Origin: Streptomyces sp. Tu6071
GTDB lineage: Bacteria > Actinomycetota > Actinomycetes > Streptomycetales > Streptomycetaceae
Direction of reading: 5' to 3'
Assembly: GCF_000213055.1 (NCBI RefSeq)
Contig: NZ_CM001165.1
Location: forward strand, 6,565,445 to 6,629,444
Length of the DNA stretch: 64,000 nucleotides
Below the pieces are notes generated by a model. It saw only the letters and a list, made by a program, of their open reading frames with translations. It searched no databases and was not told where the DNA came from. This document shows positions 23,381 through 32,263 of the stretch, piece by piece. The translations under genes and the position numbers were made by a program. How positions within the stretch are numbered: position 1 is the stretch's first letter; the number at the start of each line of letters is the position of its first letter.

Positions 23381-24682
23381 ATGCGCCGCACCACCCCCCT
23401 GCTCGCCTCGCTCGGCCTCGCCGCCGCCGCGCTGCTCGGCACCTCCGTCCCCGCCGGGGCCCACTCCCCGGCACCTCGCACGCACTGCCCCCAGCTCAGC
23501 AAGAAGCTCCCCTGGTACGGCCACAACAGGGCCGCCCTCCAGCGCGTCGTCGACGAGCGCGGCACCTGCGCCCACCCGGCCCTCGCGAGCGAGCACTACG
23601 GAGGACCGCGCCCCGTCGCCGCCTTCGACTGGGACAACACCATCTCCAAGAACGACATCACGGACGCGACGATCGCCTGGTCCCTGCGGCACGACAAGAT
23701 CCTGCGCCCGCGCGACTGGAAGGACACGAGCGCCTGGCTCACGGACGAGGCCGCCGCCGCGCTCACCGAGGCGTGCGGCACCGACGTCCCCGCGGGCGCC
23801 CCGCTGCCCACCTCCGAGCGGACCGAGTGCGCCGACGAGATCTTCGAGATCCGCAGCGCGGCCCGCACCATGGGCGGCGCCGAAGCCTTCGCGGGCACCT
23901 GGAACCACCGCCGCACCGTCCCCGAGTACGCCTGGGTCCCCCAGCTCTTCGCCGGGCACACCCCCGCCGAACTCACCGACTACACGCGCCGCGCCCGCGC
24001 CGAGGCCCTCGCCGCCCCCGTCGGCGCCACACAGCGGGTCGGCACCCACACCATCCCGGGCTACGTGCGCTACTACGCGCAGCAGCGCGACCTCGTCGCC
24101 ACCCTCCAGCGTGCCGGTTTCGACGTCTACATCGTCTCGGCGGGCTCCGAGCCCGTCACCGAGGTGTGGTCGGCGGGCATCGGCATCGACAAGAAGCACA
24201 CCATCGCCATCCGCAGTCTCCTCGACCGGCGCGGTCGCATCACGACGGTCAACGAGGGCTGCGGCGGCGAACCCGCCTCCAAGGGCGCCGACATCCCCTA
24301 CATCGACGGCAAGCGCTGCTGGATCAACCAGGAGATCTTCGGCGTCAAGGGCCCCCGCGCCTGGCAGCGCCAGGACTTCGCGCACCGCATCGCGATCGGT
24401 GGCGGCGACGCCGACACCGACGTCACCTTCGTCGGCGACGCGACGGGCGCGCACCTCGTGCTCAACCGCAACAAGAACGAGATCATGTGCCGCGCCTACG
24501 ACAACGAGGACGGCCGCTGGCTCGTCAACCCGATGTTCATCGAGCCACTGCCCCGCAAGAAGGACGCCTACCCCTGCGCGACGACCGCGCGCACCGAGGA
24601 GGACGGCAGCCTCGGACCGGCGCGGCGCGACGACGGCTCGGTCATCCCCGACCAGCACGACAGCGCTTTCGGCGGGGCCTGA
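23381..24682 (+). CDS. Secreted HAD-family phosphatase (phosphorylcholine-phosphatase-like)
   Basis: A 433-residue exported HAD hydrolase. A Sec signal peptide with an Ala-rich core spans residues 1-27 (cleavage near 'AGAHS'). Motif I is 'AFDWDNTISKND' (nucleophile Asp83, acid Asp85), motif II 'YIVSAGSEPV', and the metal-binding end 'GGGDADTDVTFVGD'. The layout resembles Pseudomonas phosphorylcholine phosphatase PchP. It could release choline or ethanolamine from phospho-head-groups outside the cell, which would feed the neighbouring amine pathway or the betaine transporter. Start ATG 23381 directly precedes the signal peptide. Substrate unproven. Confidence 0.82.
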   Translation: MRRTTPLLASLGLAAAALLGTSVPAGAHSPAPRTHCPQLSKKLPWYGHNRAALQRVVDERGTCAHPALASEHYGGPRPVAAFDWDNTISKNDITDATIAWSLRHDKILRPRDWKDTSAWLTDEAAAALTEACGTDVPAGAPLPTSERTECADEIFEIRSAARTMGGAEAFAGTWNHRRTVPEYAWVPQLFAGHTPAELTDYTRRARAEALAAPVGATQRVGTHTIPGYVRYYAQQRDLVATLQRAGFDVYIVSAGSEPVTEVWSAGIGIDKKHTIAIRSLLDRRGRITTVNEGCGGEPASKGADIPYIDGKRCWINQEIFGVKGPRAWQRQDFAHRIAIGGGDADTDVTFVGDATGAHLVLNRNKNEIMCRAYDNEDGRWLVNPMFIEPLPRKKDAYPCATTARTEEDGSLGPARRDDGSVIPDQHDSAFGGA

Positions 24683-24831
24683 CGGCCCGTGACACCCGGA
24701 GCCGGGAGCCCCGGTTCCGGAGGTGACGGAGGGGCGCGTGGCGGTGCCGCGCGCTCCTGTCCGCGGGAACCGGCGCGGCGACCGGGTGAGTTCACCCGGC
24801 CGAACGGGCGAAACGTCCTAAAGTTGCCGCC

Positions 24832-25596
24832 ATGGAGACGCCCCCCGCCCGGCCGGGCTGGTACCCCGACCCCCACGGCACCCACGGCGAACGCTGGTGG
24901 GACGGCGCCACATGGACCCCCGAGGTCCGTGCGCCCGGCTCCTCCTGGTTCGTGCCCGGGGGCCGGGGCAGGCCCCCGGGCCGCGCGATGTTCCTCGCCC
25001 TCGTCCTCGGCGGCGCCGTCCTCCTCGCCGGGCTCGTCGTCGGCATCGCCGCGCTCAGCACCCGCGACGACCCCCTCGTCCGCGTCACCGACTCGGCGGA
25101 CGGCGAACGGGGGAGCACGGCCCCCGCCGACCGGGACGGCGCGGGCGCGACGCTCCACGGCGTCGTCGTACCCGTGCCCGAGGGCTGGCGCACCGAAGGG
25201 CGCGCACTCGTCACGGGCCGCCCCCACCGCTGCCGCGACGACGGCGGCTGCACCCCGGGCCGTATCACCGTCACCGCCGTCCCCGGCCGGCCCGGCGCGG
25301 CGCGCGCCCGCGCCGAGCGCGACAACGAGGCGGCGGCCGAGGCGGCCTACCCCGGCGCGAGCCACCGCCTCGCCGCGGCGGGCCCCGTCGAGGCTGCGGG
25401 CCGCGAGGGCTGGCTCGTGCGCCGCCGGTGCGAGCCCCGCGAGGGCGCGGGCGGCTACGTCCAGTCCCTCGTCTTCCCCGCGCCCCACGAGCCCGGCACG
25501 CTGCTCGTCGTACGGGCCCGGCTCGACGCCGACGCGGACCCGGCGGGACCCGCGCTGCTCGACGAGACGGCGGAGGGCATCAGAGCGGCGAACTGA
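24832..25596 (+). CDS. DUF2510 single-pass membrane protein
   Basis: A 254-residue protein. The N-terminal DUF2510 motif 'PGWYPDPHGTHGERWWDG' is followed by one transmembrane segment (~54-78, 'MFLALVLGGAVLLAGLVVGI') and an extracellular domain of about 170 residues with four Cys. Function unknown. The conserved Trp-rich motif would be cytoplasmic. It converges on the deaminase/aldolase gene with an 18-base gap. Start ATG 24832; the preceding 149-nt spacer shows no recognised signal. Confidence 0.85.
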   Translation: METPPARPGWYPDPHGTHGERWWDGATWTPEVRAPGSSWFVPGGRGRPPGRAMFLALVLGGAVLLAGLVVGIAALSTRDDPLVRVTDSADGERGSTAPADRDGAGATLHGVVVPVPEGWRTEGRALVTGRPHRCRDDGGCTPGRITVTAVPGRPGAARARAERDNEAAAEAAYPGASHRLAAAGPVEAAGREGWLVRRRCEPREGAGGYVQSLVFPAPHEPGTLLVVRARLDADADPAGPALLDETAEGIRAAN

Positions 25597-25614
25597 ACCG
25601 GACCCGGCGGCGGT

Positions 25615-26817
25615 TCACAGGAACGTACGGCCCTCGCCCCGGTATGTCGGCACCGTCTCCGCCACCGCGTCGCCCCGCACGAGGTGCAGCCGGTCGAAGC
25701 GCTCGCACAGCTCCCCCGCCTTCGCGTGCCTGAACCACACCCGGTCGCCGATGAGCAGGTCGTCGGCGACCGCGCCGAGCAGCGGCGTCTGCACCTCGCC
25801 GGGCCCCTCCTGCGGGTCGTACGAGAGCCCCTCGGGCAGGTACGGGACGGGCAGCCGGTCAGGCCCGGCCGCCCCCGAAGCCGGGTAGCCGCCGCCGAGC
25901 ACCGTGACCACGCCGACGCCCGGACGGCGCACCACGGGCATCGCGAAGAGCGCCGCCGGACGGCCCGTGAACGACGTGTAGTTGTCGAAGAGGCGCGGCA
26001 CGTACAGCCCCGAGCCCGCCGCGATCTCCGTCACCGCGTCCTCGGCCGCCGTGTGCTGCACGCTCCCCGTCCCGCCGCCGTTGACGAACTCCAGGCCGGG
26101 GGCGACCGCGCGCACCGCGCGCACCACCTCGGCCCGGCGCGCGGCCAGTTCGCGGCGCGCGGCGGCCTGCATGAGCCGTACGGCCCGCGAGCGCAGCGGA
26201 CGCCCCGCCAGCTTGTCGCCCACGCCCGCCACATGACCCTCGTACGCCATGATCCCGACGAGCCGGAACCCCGGCGCGCGCGCCACCGCGCGCGCCATGT
26301 CGGCGACCCGCGCGGGCGAGTGCAGCGGCGAGCGGCGCGCGCCCACCCGTACCCGGCCGCCCAGCAGCCGCAGCGAGGTGTCCAGTTCGAGGCAGACCCG
26401 GATCTCCTCGGTGCCGCCCTCGCGGGCCGCGTCGATGAGCCGGAGCTGCGCCGGGTCGTCCACCATGACCGTCACGGCGGCGGCGAGCTTGGGATCGGCG
26501 GCGAGTTCGGCGTACGCGGGGCGGTCGGTGGACGGGTAGGCGAGCAGCACGTCCTCGAAGCCCTCGCGGGCCAGCCACAGCGACTCCGCGAGCGTGAACG
26601 ACATGATCCCCGCGAACCCGGGCCGCGCGAGCACCCGTTCGAGCAGGGCGCGGCAGCGCACGGACTTGCTCGCGACCCGGATCGGCTTGCCCTGGGCGCG
26701 GCGCACGAGGTCGTCGGCGTTCGCGTCGAAGGCGTCCAGGTCGACGAGCGCGAGCGGCGCTTCGAGGTGTGCGGTGGCCCGGTCGTAGCGGGCCCGGTCG
26801 GCTGCGCGGGCGGTCAT
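25615..26817 (-). CDS. PLP-dependent amino acid deaminase/aldolase (D-threonine aldolase/alanine racemase fold)
   Basis: A 400-residue fold-type III PLP enzyme. The N-terminal barrel carries the cofactor lysine in 'PIRVASKSVRCRALLERV'. The C-terminal part includes 'FDNYTSFTGRPAALFAMPVV' and the metal-site-like 'HAKAGELCERFDRLHLV'. The family includes D-threonine aldolase and D-amino-acid dehydratases; the exact substrate is not determinable. The gene is monocistronic: downstream it converges with the DUF2510 gene, and upstream it is divergent from the Pro-rich protein gene. Confidence 0.85.
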   Translation of the reverse strand: MTARAADRARYDRATAHLEAPLALVDLDAFDANADDLVRRAQGKPIRVASKSVRCRALLERVLARPGFAGIMSFTLAESLWLAREGFEDVLLAYPSTDRPAYAELAADPKLAAAVTVMVDDPAQLRLIDAAREGGTEEIRVCLELDTSLRLLGGRVRVGARRSPLHSPARVADMARAVARAPGFRLVGIMAYEGHVAGVGDKLAGRPLRSRAVRLMQAAARRELAARRAEVVRAVRAVAPGLEFVNGGGTGSVQHTAAEDAVTEIAAGSGLYVPRLFDNYTSFTGRPAALFAMPVVRRPGVGVVTVLGGGYPASGAAGPDRLPVPYLPEGLSYDPQEGPGEVQTPLLGAVADDLLIGDRVWFRHAKAGELCERFDRLHLVRGDAVAETVPTYRGEGRTFL

Positions 26818-27027
26818 GGGCGCAGCCTGCCAGACCCCCCTACCGATGGGTAGAGGGAGGAAGCGAACCTACCGCGCCCCAGGGGATGTTCCGGGCCAAA
26901 GAGACGGCCCGCGCGCACCGGCCCCGGGGCGCTCCGGGACCCCGTAAAGTGACCGGCACCCGAGCCGCCGCGCCCGCCCGCCGCGCGGGCCCGGTCACGT
27001 CGGCGAGCGGAAGGACACGGGCAGCGC

Positions 27028-28392
27028 ATGAGCACGGAAGCCCGGCCACTCCCGCCGACACCGGAACGCCCCCCGTCGCCGCCCGCCACCGCCCCCCGCG
27101 TCCCGCTGCCCCGCCTGCGTCCGCCGGGCACGGCGGGCGCGGAGAGGGGGAGCGGGGAGACGCCGGAGGCCGCCGCGGCAGAGGGCCGCGAGCGGGAGGC
27201 TCCGCGAACGGGCGGGACCACCCTGCGGGAGCGGGACGGGGCCGGAGCGCGGGAGCGGGATGGCGCCGGGGTGCGGGAACGCGACGGCGCGATGGTGCGG
27301 GAGCCGGGTGGCGCGGGCGTGCGGGGGCGGGGCGGTGCGGGGGTACGGGAGGGCGCCGGGGCCGACGCGCCGGGCCGCATACCCCCGTATCCCAGGCACC
27401 GCCCGCACGTGACCGGTACGCCGGGCGTCGCGCCGCCGCCCCCGAGCCCCGCGCCGCCCCCGGCACCGCTCCCGTCCCCGGGCCCCCCGCCGCCGTCGCG
27501 GCCCCCGCGCCCCGCGCAGCCCCTCGCGACCGAGCCCCTGGCCCCGCCCCCGCCCCCGCCCCCGCCCCCGCTCCCGCTCCCCGCTCCCGGCGACCTCCTC
27601 GCGTCGCCCGGGACCGTCCCCGGGCGCCTCGCGGTGCCGCGCCGCTCGCGGGTCTCGGCCGCCGTCTGCCTCGTCCTCGGGCTCGGGCTCGTCGGCGGGG
27701 CCGTGGCGGGGGGCGTGCTCGCGGAGGGGGCGGAGCCCGCCGTGCCGACGCGCTACGAGGCCGCCGCCGGACTGTGGCACAGCGTCCCCGTCGACACGCT
27801 CTTCCCGCCCGTCGTCCACGGCGAGGGGGCGGGACCCGGGGGCGCGGACCGGACCTGGACGCGTGTAGCCGTCGCCCCCGACAGCGGTTGCGCGCACGCC
27901 TTCGACCCGCTGCTGCGCCAGGCCCTCGCCCCCGTCGGCTGCCTGCGGCTGCTGCGCGCCACGTACACCGACGCGACCCGCAGTCACCTCACCACCGTGG
28001 GGCTCCTCTTCACCCGCACCGACCCCGCCGGGATGACCGCGCTGCGCTCCCGCTTCCGCACCGAGCACCTGGACGCGCGCACCGATCTGCTGCCCCTTCC
28101 CTACGGGCCGAAGGGCACGCCCGCCGAGGGCTTCGGCGCGCCGCAGCGCGTGAGCTGGAGCCTCGCGGTGCGCGCGGACCTGCCCGTCGTGGTCTGGGCC
28201 GTCTCCGGTTTCGCCGACGGACGGTCCTTCACGACCCCGGTCCCCGCCGCGCGCGCGACGCGCGAGGGCGAGGAGAGCACCGTCGCCCTCTCCGGGCTCG
28301 GCCACGACGCCGCCGCGCTCGCGGCCCGTACCGACCGCGCCCTCACGAAGGCCGCCGGTGCCGTCCACCCCACCGAGGAGCCCCCCAGGTGA
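27028..28392 (+). CDS. Proline-rich single-pass membrane protein, partner of the downstream mycosin
   Basis: A 454-residue protein of unknown function. Residues ~1-200 are low-complexity and Pro/Arg/Gly-rich, with an 8-residue tandem repeat (R-E-R-D-G-A-G-x, from residue 67). One transmembrane helix lies at ~212-232 ('AAVCLVLGLGLVGGAVAGGVL'). The ~200-residue C-terminal domain has Cys residues ('SGCAHAFD', 'VGCLRLL') and would lie outside the cell. Its stop overlaps the GTG of the mycosin gene (GTGA), so the two are translationally coupled. No ESX/T7SS core genes are in the window. Confidence 0.82.
   Translation: MSTEARPLPPTPERPPSPPATAPRVPLPRLRPPGTAGAERGSGETPEAAAAEGREREAPRTGGTTLRERDGAGARERDGAGVRERDGAMVREPGGAGVRGRGGAGVREGAGADAPGRIPPYPRHRPHVTGTPGVAPPPPSPAPPPAPLPSPGPPPPSRPPRPAQPLATEPLAPPPPPPPPPLPLPAPGDLLASPGTVPGRLAVPRRSRVSAAVCLVLGLGLVGGAVAGGVLAEGAEPAVPTRYEAAAGLWHSVPVDTLFPPVVHGEGAGPGGADRTWTRVAVAPDSGCAHAFDPLLRQALAPVGCLRLLRATYTDATRSHLTTVGLLFTRTDPAGMTALRSRFRTEHLDARTDLLPLPYGPKGTPAEGFGAPQRVSWSLAVRADLPVVVWAVSGFADGRSFTTPVPAARATREGEESTVALSGLGHDAAALAARTDRALTKAAGAVHPTEEPPR
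27226..27361 (+). repeat. 24-nt minisatellite inside the Pro-rich protein gene
   Basis: Five imperfect in-frame 24-base units start at 27226, 27250, 27274, 27298 and 27322, with a partial sixth from 27346. Each encodes a variant of RERDGAGV. The unit number is probably variable between strains. Confidence 0.9.
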
Positions 28393-29549
28393 GAGCGCCG
28401 CGCACTCTGCTCGTCGGGGCCACGGGCCTCGCCCTCGTCCTGCTGCCCGCCCACAGCGCGGCGGCCGACGGCATCCGCGCGCAACAGTGGGGGCTCGGCG
28501 CGGTGCGGGCGGAGAGCGCCTGGACCACGACGAAGGGGAGGGGCGCCACCGTCGCCGTGCTCGACACGGGCGTCGACGCCGACCACCCGGACCTCGCGGG
28601 GAACGTGCTGCCCGGCAAGGACCTCGTCGGCTTCGGCGCGCACGCGGGCCAGGAGCACTGGGCCGAGCACGGCAGCGCGATGGCCGGGATCATCGCCGCG
28701 CACGGGCACGGCCCCGGCGCGGCGGACGGCGTCATGGGCATCGCGCCCGAGGCGAAGATCCTGCCCGTGCGGGTCATCCTGGAGGACGAGGACCCGCAGC
28801 GCCCCCGCGCCGGGCGCACCCGGGGCGAAGCGCTCGCCGAGGGCATCCGCTGGGCCGCCGACCACGGCGCCGACGTCATCAACCTCTCGCTCGGCGACGA
28901 CAGCACCGAGGCCCGCCCGCAGCCCGCGCAGGACGCGGCCGTGCGCTACGCGCTCGGCAAGAACGTCGTCGTGGTCGCCTCGGCGGGCAACGACGGCGAG
29001 AAGGGCGACCACGTCTCCTACCCGGCGGCCTACCCCGGCGTCATCGCGGTCACGGCCGTCGACCGCTACGGCGAGCACGCGCGCTTCTCGACGCGCCGCT
29101 GGTACGCGACCGTCGCCGCCCCCGGCGACGACATCGTGACCCTCAACCCCGACCTGCGCTACTACGAGGGCTGGGGCACGAGCGCCGCCGCCGCCTTCGT
29201 CTCCGGGACGGCCGCCCTCCTGCGCGCCGCGCACCCCGGCCTGGCATCCGACCGCGTGCGCGCCCTGCTCGCACAGACCGCGAGCGCACGCCCGTCCGGC
29301 GGCCACGACGACGCGCGCGGCTTCGGCACGGTGGACGCGCGCGCGGCGCTCGCGGCAGCGGCGAAGGAGGACCCGGAACACCCGCGCACCACGACGGAAC
29401 ACGCGCGCTACTTCGGCAAGGGACCCGCCCCGCTCCCGCACGGCGGCGGCGGGACGCTCCCCTGGACGGTCCCGGCGGCAGCCACCGTCGGCGCGGTGTT
29501 CCTGGGCGCGGCGGCCCTGCTGTGGCGGCGCGGACGAGGGGCGCGGTAG
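28389..29549 (+). CDS. Mycosin-like subtilisin protease (type VII secretion-associated, MycP type)
   Basis: A 386-residue S8 serine protease. It has an N-terminal signal peptide, the catalytic Asp in 'VAVLDTGVDADHPDL', His in 'EHGSAMAGIIAA', oxyanion Asn in 'ASAGNDGEKG', and Ser in 'GWGTSAAAAFVSG'. There the usual Pro two residues before V is Ala. A C-terminal transmembrane helix ('VPAAATVGAVFLGAAALLWRRGR') anchors it with the protease domain outside, as in mycosins. GTG 28389 overlaps the upstream gene's stop. Mycosins normally sit in ESX loci; this one is paired only with the Pro-rich membrane protein. Confidence 0.9.
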   Translation: MRAPRTLLVGATGLALVLLPAHSAAADGIRAQQWGLGAVRAESAWTTTKGRGATVAVLDTGVDADHPDLAGNVLPGKDLVGFGAHAGQEHWAEHGSAMAGIIAAHGHGPGAADGVMGIAPEAKILPVRVILEDEDPQRPRAGRTRGEALAEGIRWAADHGADVINLSLGDDSTEARPQPAQDAAVRYALGKNVVVVASAGNDGEKGDHVSYPAAYPGVIAVTAVDRYGEHARFSTRRWYATVAAPGDDIVTLNPDLRYYEGWGTSAAAAFVSGTAALLRAAHPGLASDRVRALLAQTASARPSGGHDDARGFGTVDARAALAAAAKEDPEHPRTTTEHARYFGKGPAPLPHGGGGTLPWTVPAAATVGAVFLGAAALLWRRGRGAR

Positions 29550-29593
29550 CCGGGGGACTTGCCAAGATCATCCCGGGAGCCGAGGCTGGCGCC

Positions 29594-30472
29594 ATGAAGA
29601 AATCGAACAGCAGTGCGCGGGATGTCAGCTCCAGACCCGCCCTCTCGCGCCGCGCCGTCCTCGGCGGTCTCACCGTCGCCGCCCCGCTCGCGGGCGCGGG
29701 CCTGCTGAACCTCGCCTCCGCCGCCCCGGCTGTCGCAGCCGACGACGCCTACCCCTCCAACACCGCGCTCTACGCCGACCCGGCGGTGACCGAGGGCGTC
29801 GACTACGCCCGCCGCTACCGCAGGCACGCCCTCGACGACCAGGACCTCGCCACCGGGGGCGGCTTCACGCGGAGCGTGATCCTCGCGCCGCACGGCGGCG
29901 GTATCGAGGTGGGCACCTCCGAGCTGTGCCTCGCCATCGCCGGTTACCACCCGGACGGGCTCGCGCCCACGCCCCCCGAGGGTCCCCGGCACGACTTCTG
30001 GATGTTCGAGGGCCTGCGCTCCAGCGACAACGGCGCCCTCCACGTCACCGCGACCCACTGCGACGACACCGTCGCCCGCTCGCTCGCGGCGTCGGGCTTC
30101 AACGCGCTCGCCCTGCACGGCTGCACCGCCGCGCAGACCGGCCTCGGCAGCGGTGTCGCCGCCGTGCTCGTGGGCGGACGCGACGCGAGCCTCAAGAAAG
30201 CCCTCCTGCGGAACTTCGCCGCCGCCGGGATCACCGCGGCGGACGCGGCCGACAAGCCCGACCTCGCGGGCGTCTCGCCGGACAACATCGCCAACCGCAC
30301 GCTGCGCGGCGAGGGCGCCCAGCTGGAGATCACCACCGAACTGCGCGCCGCGATGTTCGAGGTCAACACGCGCGCGGGCCGGAAGAAGTCGACCACGCCG
30401 CTCTTCTGGGACTTCACGGCCGCGACCCGCGCCGCCCTCGCCACGATCGAGGCGGCACAGCCGGTGCTGTGA
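29594..30472 (+). CDS. Tat-exported poly-gamma-glutamate hydrolase family protein (PghP-like)
   Basis: A 292-residue protein with an N-terminal twin-arginine signal ('SRRAVLGGLTVAAPLAGAG'). The mature domain begins near 'ADDAYPSNTALYADP'. The zinc-site motif 'LAPHGGGIEVGTSEL' and a later His ('ALHGCTAAQTGL') match the phage-type poly-gamma-glutamate hydrolase fold. The phage enzymes cut gamma-glutamyl bonds of capsule PGA. A chromosomal, secreted version could degrade environmental PGA. 44 bases separate it from the mycosin gene and it is in the same direction. Confidence 0.82.
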   Translation: MKKSNSSARDVSSRPALSRRAVLGGLTVAAPLAGAGLLNLASAAPAVAADDAYPSNTALYADPAVTEGVDYARRYRRHALDDQDLATGGGFTRSVILAPHGGGIEVGTSELCLAIAGYHPDGLAPTPPEGPRHDFWMFEGLRSSDNGALHVTATHCDDTVARSLAASGFNALALHGCTAAQTGLGSGVAAVLVGGRDASLKKALLRNFAAAGITAADAADKPDLAGVSPDNIANRTLRGEGAQLEITTELRAAMFEVNTRAGRKKSTTPLFWDFTAATRAALATIEAAQPVL

Positions 30473-30647
30473 GGGGTGCCGGGGGCCGGACCCGCCCGGT
30501 GGGCCGGGGTGCCGGGGTGCCGGGCCCGTCCGGTGGGGCGGGGACCGGGGCCGGAAGGCTCCGGCTGGTCCGGCGGCCGGGGGCGGGGCGACCCGGGCCG
30601 GCCGGTCCGGGCGGCAGCGGCGCGCGCCGCCTCGGTAGGGTCGTCGC

Positions 30648-31379
30648 GTGGCGAACAAGAACATCCCTGATTCCGGCTTCGGCGACGACGACGGCTCGGC
30701 CGATCCCGCGCTCGGCGCGGCGCTCGCGGCCTGGGCCGAGGACCGCACGGCGACCGGGCCCGTGCTCGCCGCGCTGCGCGGGGCCCGGCTCCTGGTGCCC
30801 GTCGTCGCCGTGCTCGGGGAGACCGAGGAGGCGCCGGACGGGCTCAAGCGCGAGAAGAACAGCGAGATGGCGGTGCCCACGCTCAAGGCCGGGGACCGCA
30901 CCGCGCTGCCCGCGTTCACGTCCACGGCGAGCCTCGCCCTGTGGGACCCGACGGCCCGCCCCGTCGCCGTACCACTCCACCAGGCGCTCCAGGCCGTCGC
31001 GCACGAGGGGGCCGACACACTCGTCCTCGACCTCGCCGGGCCCGTCCCCTTCGAGGTGAGCGGCGGCGCCCTCCGCGCGCTCGCCGAGGGCAGGGACAGC
31101 GCGGCCCCGCTCGCGGACCCGGCCGTCACGGAGGCGGTACGGGACACCCTCGCCGCCGAGCCCGCGGTGCTCCGGGCCCACCTGCTCCCCTCCCGCGCGG
31201 CGGACGGCACGCTCGCGCTCGTCCTGGCCGAGGGGGCGGAGGCGGAACCGGCCGCACGCGCGGTCGCCGGGACCCTGGCCGCCCACCCGGTCCTCCGCGA
31301 GCGCCTGGAGCGCGGCCTCGAACTGGCCCTGCTCCCGCCGGGCACGACGATGCCGGGACAGCCGCTCTTCATCAGGTGA
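30648..31379 (+). CDS. SseB-domain protein
   Basis: A 243-residue protein with an SseB N-terminal-like domain (residues ~20-120: 'LLVPVVAVLGE', 'LPAFTSTASLALWDP', 'ALQAVAHEGADTLVLDLAG'). Streptomyces proteins of this family are common but uncharacterised; the name comes from a Salmonella type III secretion chaperone and need not imply secretion. Start GTG 30648. The 175-nt upstream spacer is GC-rich without a recognised signal. A 128-base gap then separates it from the oppositely oriented DUF1844 gene. Confidence 0.8.
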   Translation: MANKNIPDSGFGDDDGSADPALGAALAAWAEDRTATGPVLAALRGARLLVPVVAVLGETEEAPDGLKREKNSEMAVPTLKAGDRTALPAFTSTASLALWDPTARPVAVPLHQALQAVAHEGADTLVLDLAGPVPFEVSGGALRALAEGRDSAAPLADPAVTEAVRDTLAAEPAVLRAHLLPSRAADGTLALVLAEGAEAEPAARAVAGTLAAHPVLRERLERGLELALLPPGTTMPGQPLFIR

Positions 31380-31507
31380 GGGGCGGGCGGGGAAGGGCGC
31401 GAGGTCTTCGGGCCGGGGCAGCCCCCAGCCTCCGGGGGCGAATCCGAGCCCCCTCCCCGCCGCTGAGAGCCCGGCCGACCCGCCCGGGCCCCCGCCCCGC
31501 GACGCCC

Positions 31508-31861
31508 TCAGCCGAAAACCGCCCCCGTGTACTTCTCGCCCGGCCCCTGGCCCGGCTCGTCCGGGACGATGCTGGCCTCGCGGAAGGCGAGCTGGAGGGA
31601 CTTGAGGCCGTCGCGCAGCGGGGCCGCGTGGAAGGAGCTGATCTCGGTGCCGCCCGCGTCGAGGAGCCCCGCGAGCGCGTGGATCAGCTTCCGGGCCTCG
31701 TCGAGGTCCTTGTGCGCCTCGCCGTCCTCGGCGAGCCCGAGCTTCACCGCCGCCGCGCTCATCAGGTGCACCCCGACGGTGGTGATCACCTCGACGGCGG
31801 GCACCTCCGCGATGTCCCGGGTGACGTCGTCGTAGTCGGCTGCGGGCGTCGCTTCGCTCAT
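31508..31861 (-). CDS. DUF1844 family protein
   Basis: A 117-residue, mostly helical cytoplasmic protein ('[18 protein letters not shown]', '[17 protein letters not shown]'), matching DUF1844. In actinobacteria it is regularly found next to infC, as here, divergently transcribed. Function unknown. Confidence 0.9.
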   Translation of the reverse strand: MSEATPAADYDDVTRDIAEVPAVEVITTVGVHLMSAAAVKLGLAEDGEAHKDLDEARKLIHALAGLLDAGGTEISSFHAAPLRDGLKSLQLAFREASIVPDEPGQGPGEKYTGAVFG

Positions 31862-32057
31862 CGCGGGGCGCTTCCTTCGGTTGCGTACAGTGGGCAGGGC
31901 GGCACAGCGCCCGCGTACCCTCCCGCGGGCCGGGCGCCCGCGAGCCCCGTCAGCCTAGTGGCCGCCCCCTCGGCGGCCCCGGGCCCCGTGCCCCGCCCGC
32001 ACGCGGGGGCTCTGGCCCCGTACGCCCTGGTATGCTGGAGGGACGACCGGCCGGAGT

Positions 32058-32246
32058 GTGTCAGTGGTGCCCGCGAGGGAGCCCGAGACTCCGGCCACAA
32101 GTGGAGGCTCCGCACTCCCACCTGATCGCCCGCACGGGCGGCGGGTCACCGGTCAGACGGCACCGCACCCGAGGCGGTGGACGTCCGAAGTCGCGCCCCG
32201 CGAACACGCGGCGGTGCTCCGGTCAGTACAGGAGCCCCGCTCGTGA
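32058..32246 (+). CDS. Possible infC leader ORF
   Basis: A 62-codon frame from GTG 32058 (alternative GTG 32064, with GGAG 7 bases upstream). The stop codon (32244-32246) lies inside the loop of the attenuator-like hairpin, so a terminating ribosome would cover its 5' arm. The Arg/Pro-rich peptide resembles nothing recognised. It may be only a regulatory frame or a chance frame. Confidence 0.35.
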   Translation: MSVVPAREPETPATSGGSALPPDRPHGRRVTGQTAPHPRRWTSEVAPREHAAVLRSVQEPRS

Positions 32247-32263
32247 TCGTCCGGGGCATTTTT
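32234..32263 (+). terminator. Attenuator-like terminator hairpin in the infC leader
   Basis: GCCCCG (32234-32239) pairs with CGGGGC (32252-32257), followed by ATTTTT (32258-32263). This is a true U-tract, rare in this genome, 86 bases upstream of the infC start, so some transcripts probably end here. Confidence 0.7.
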
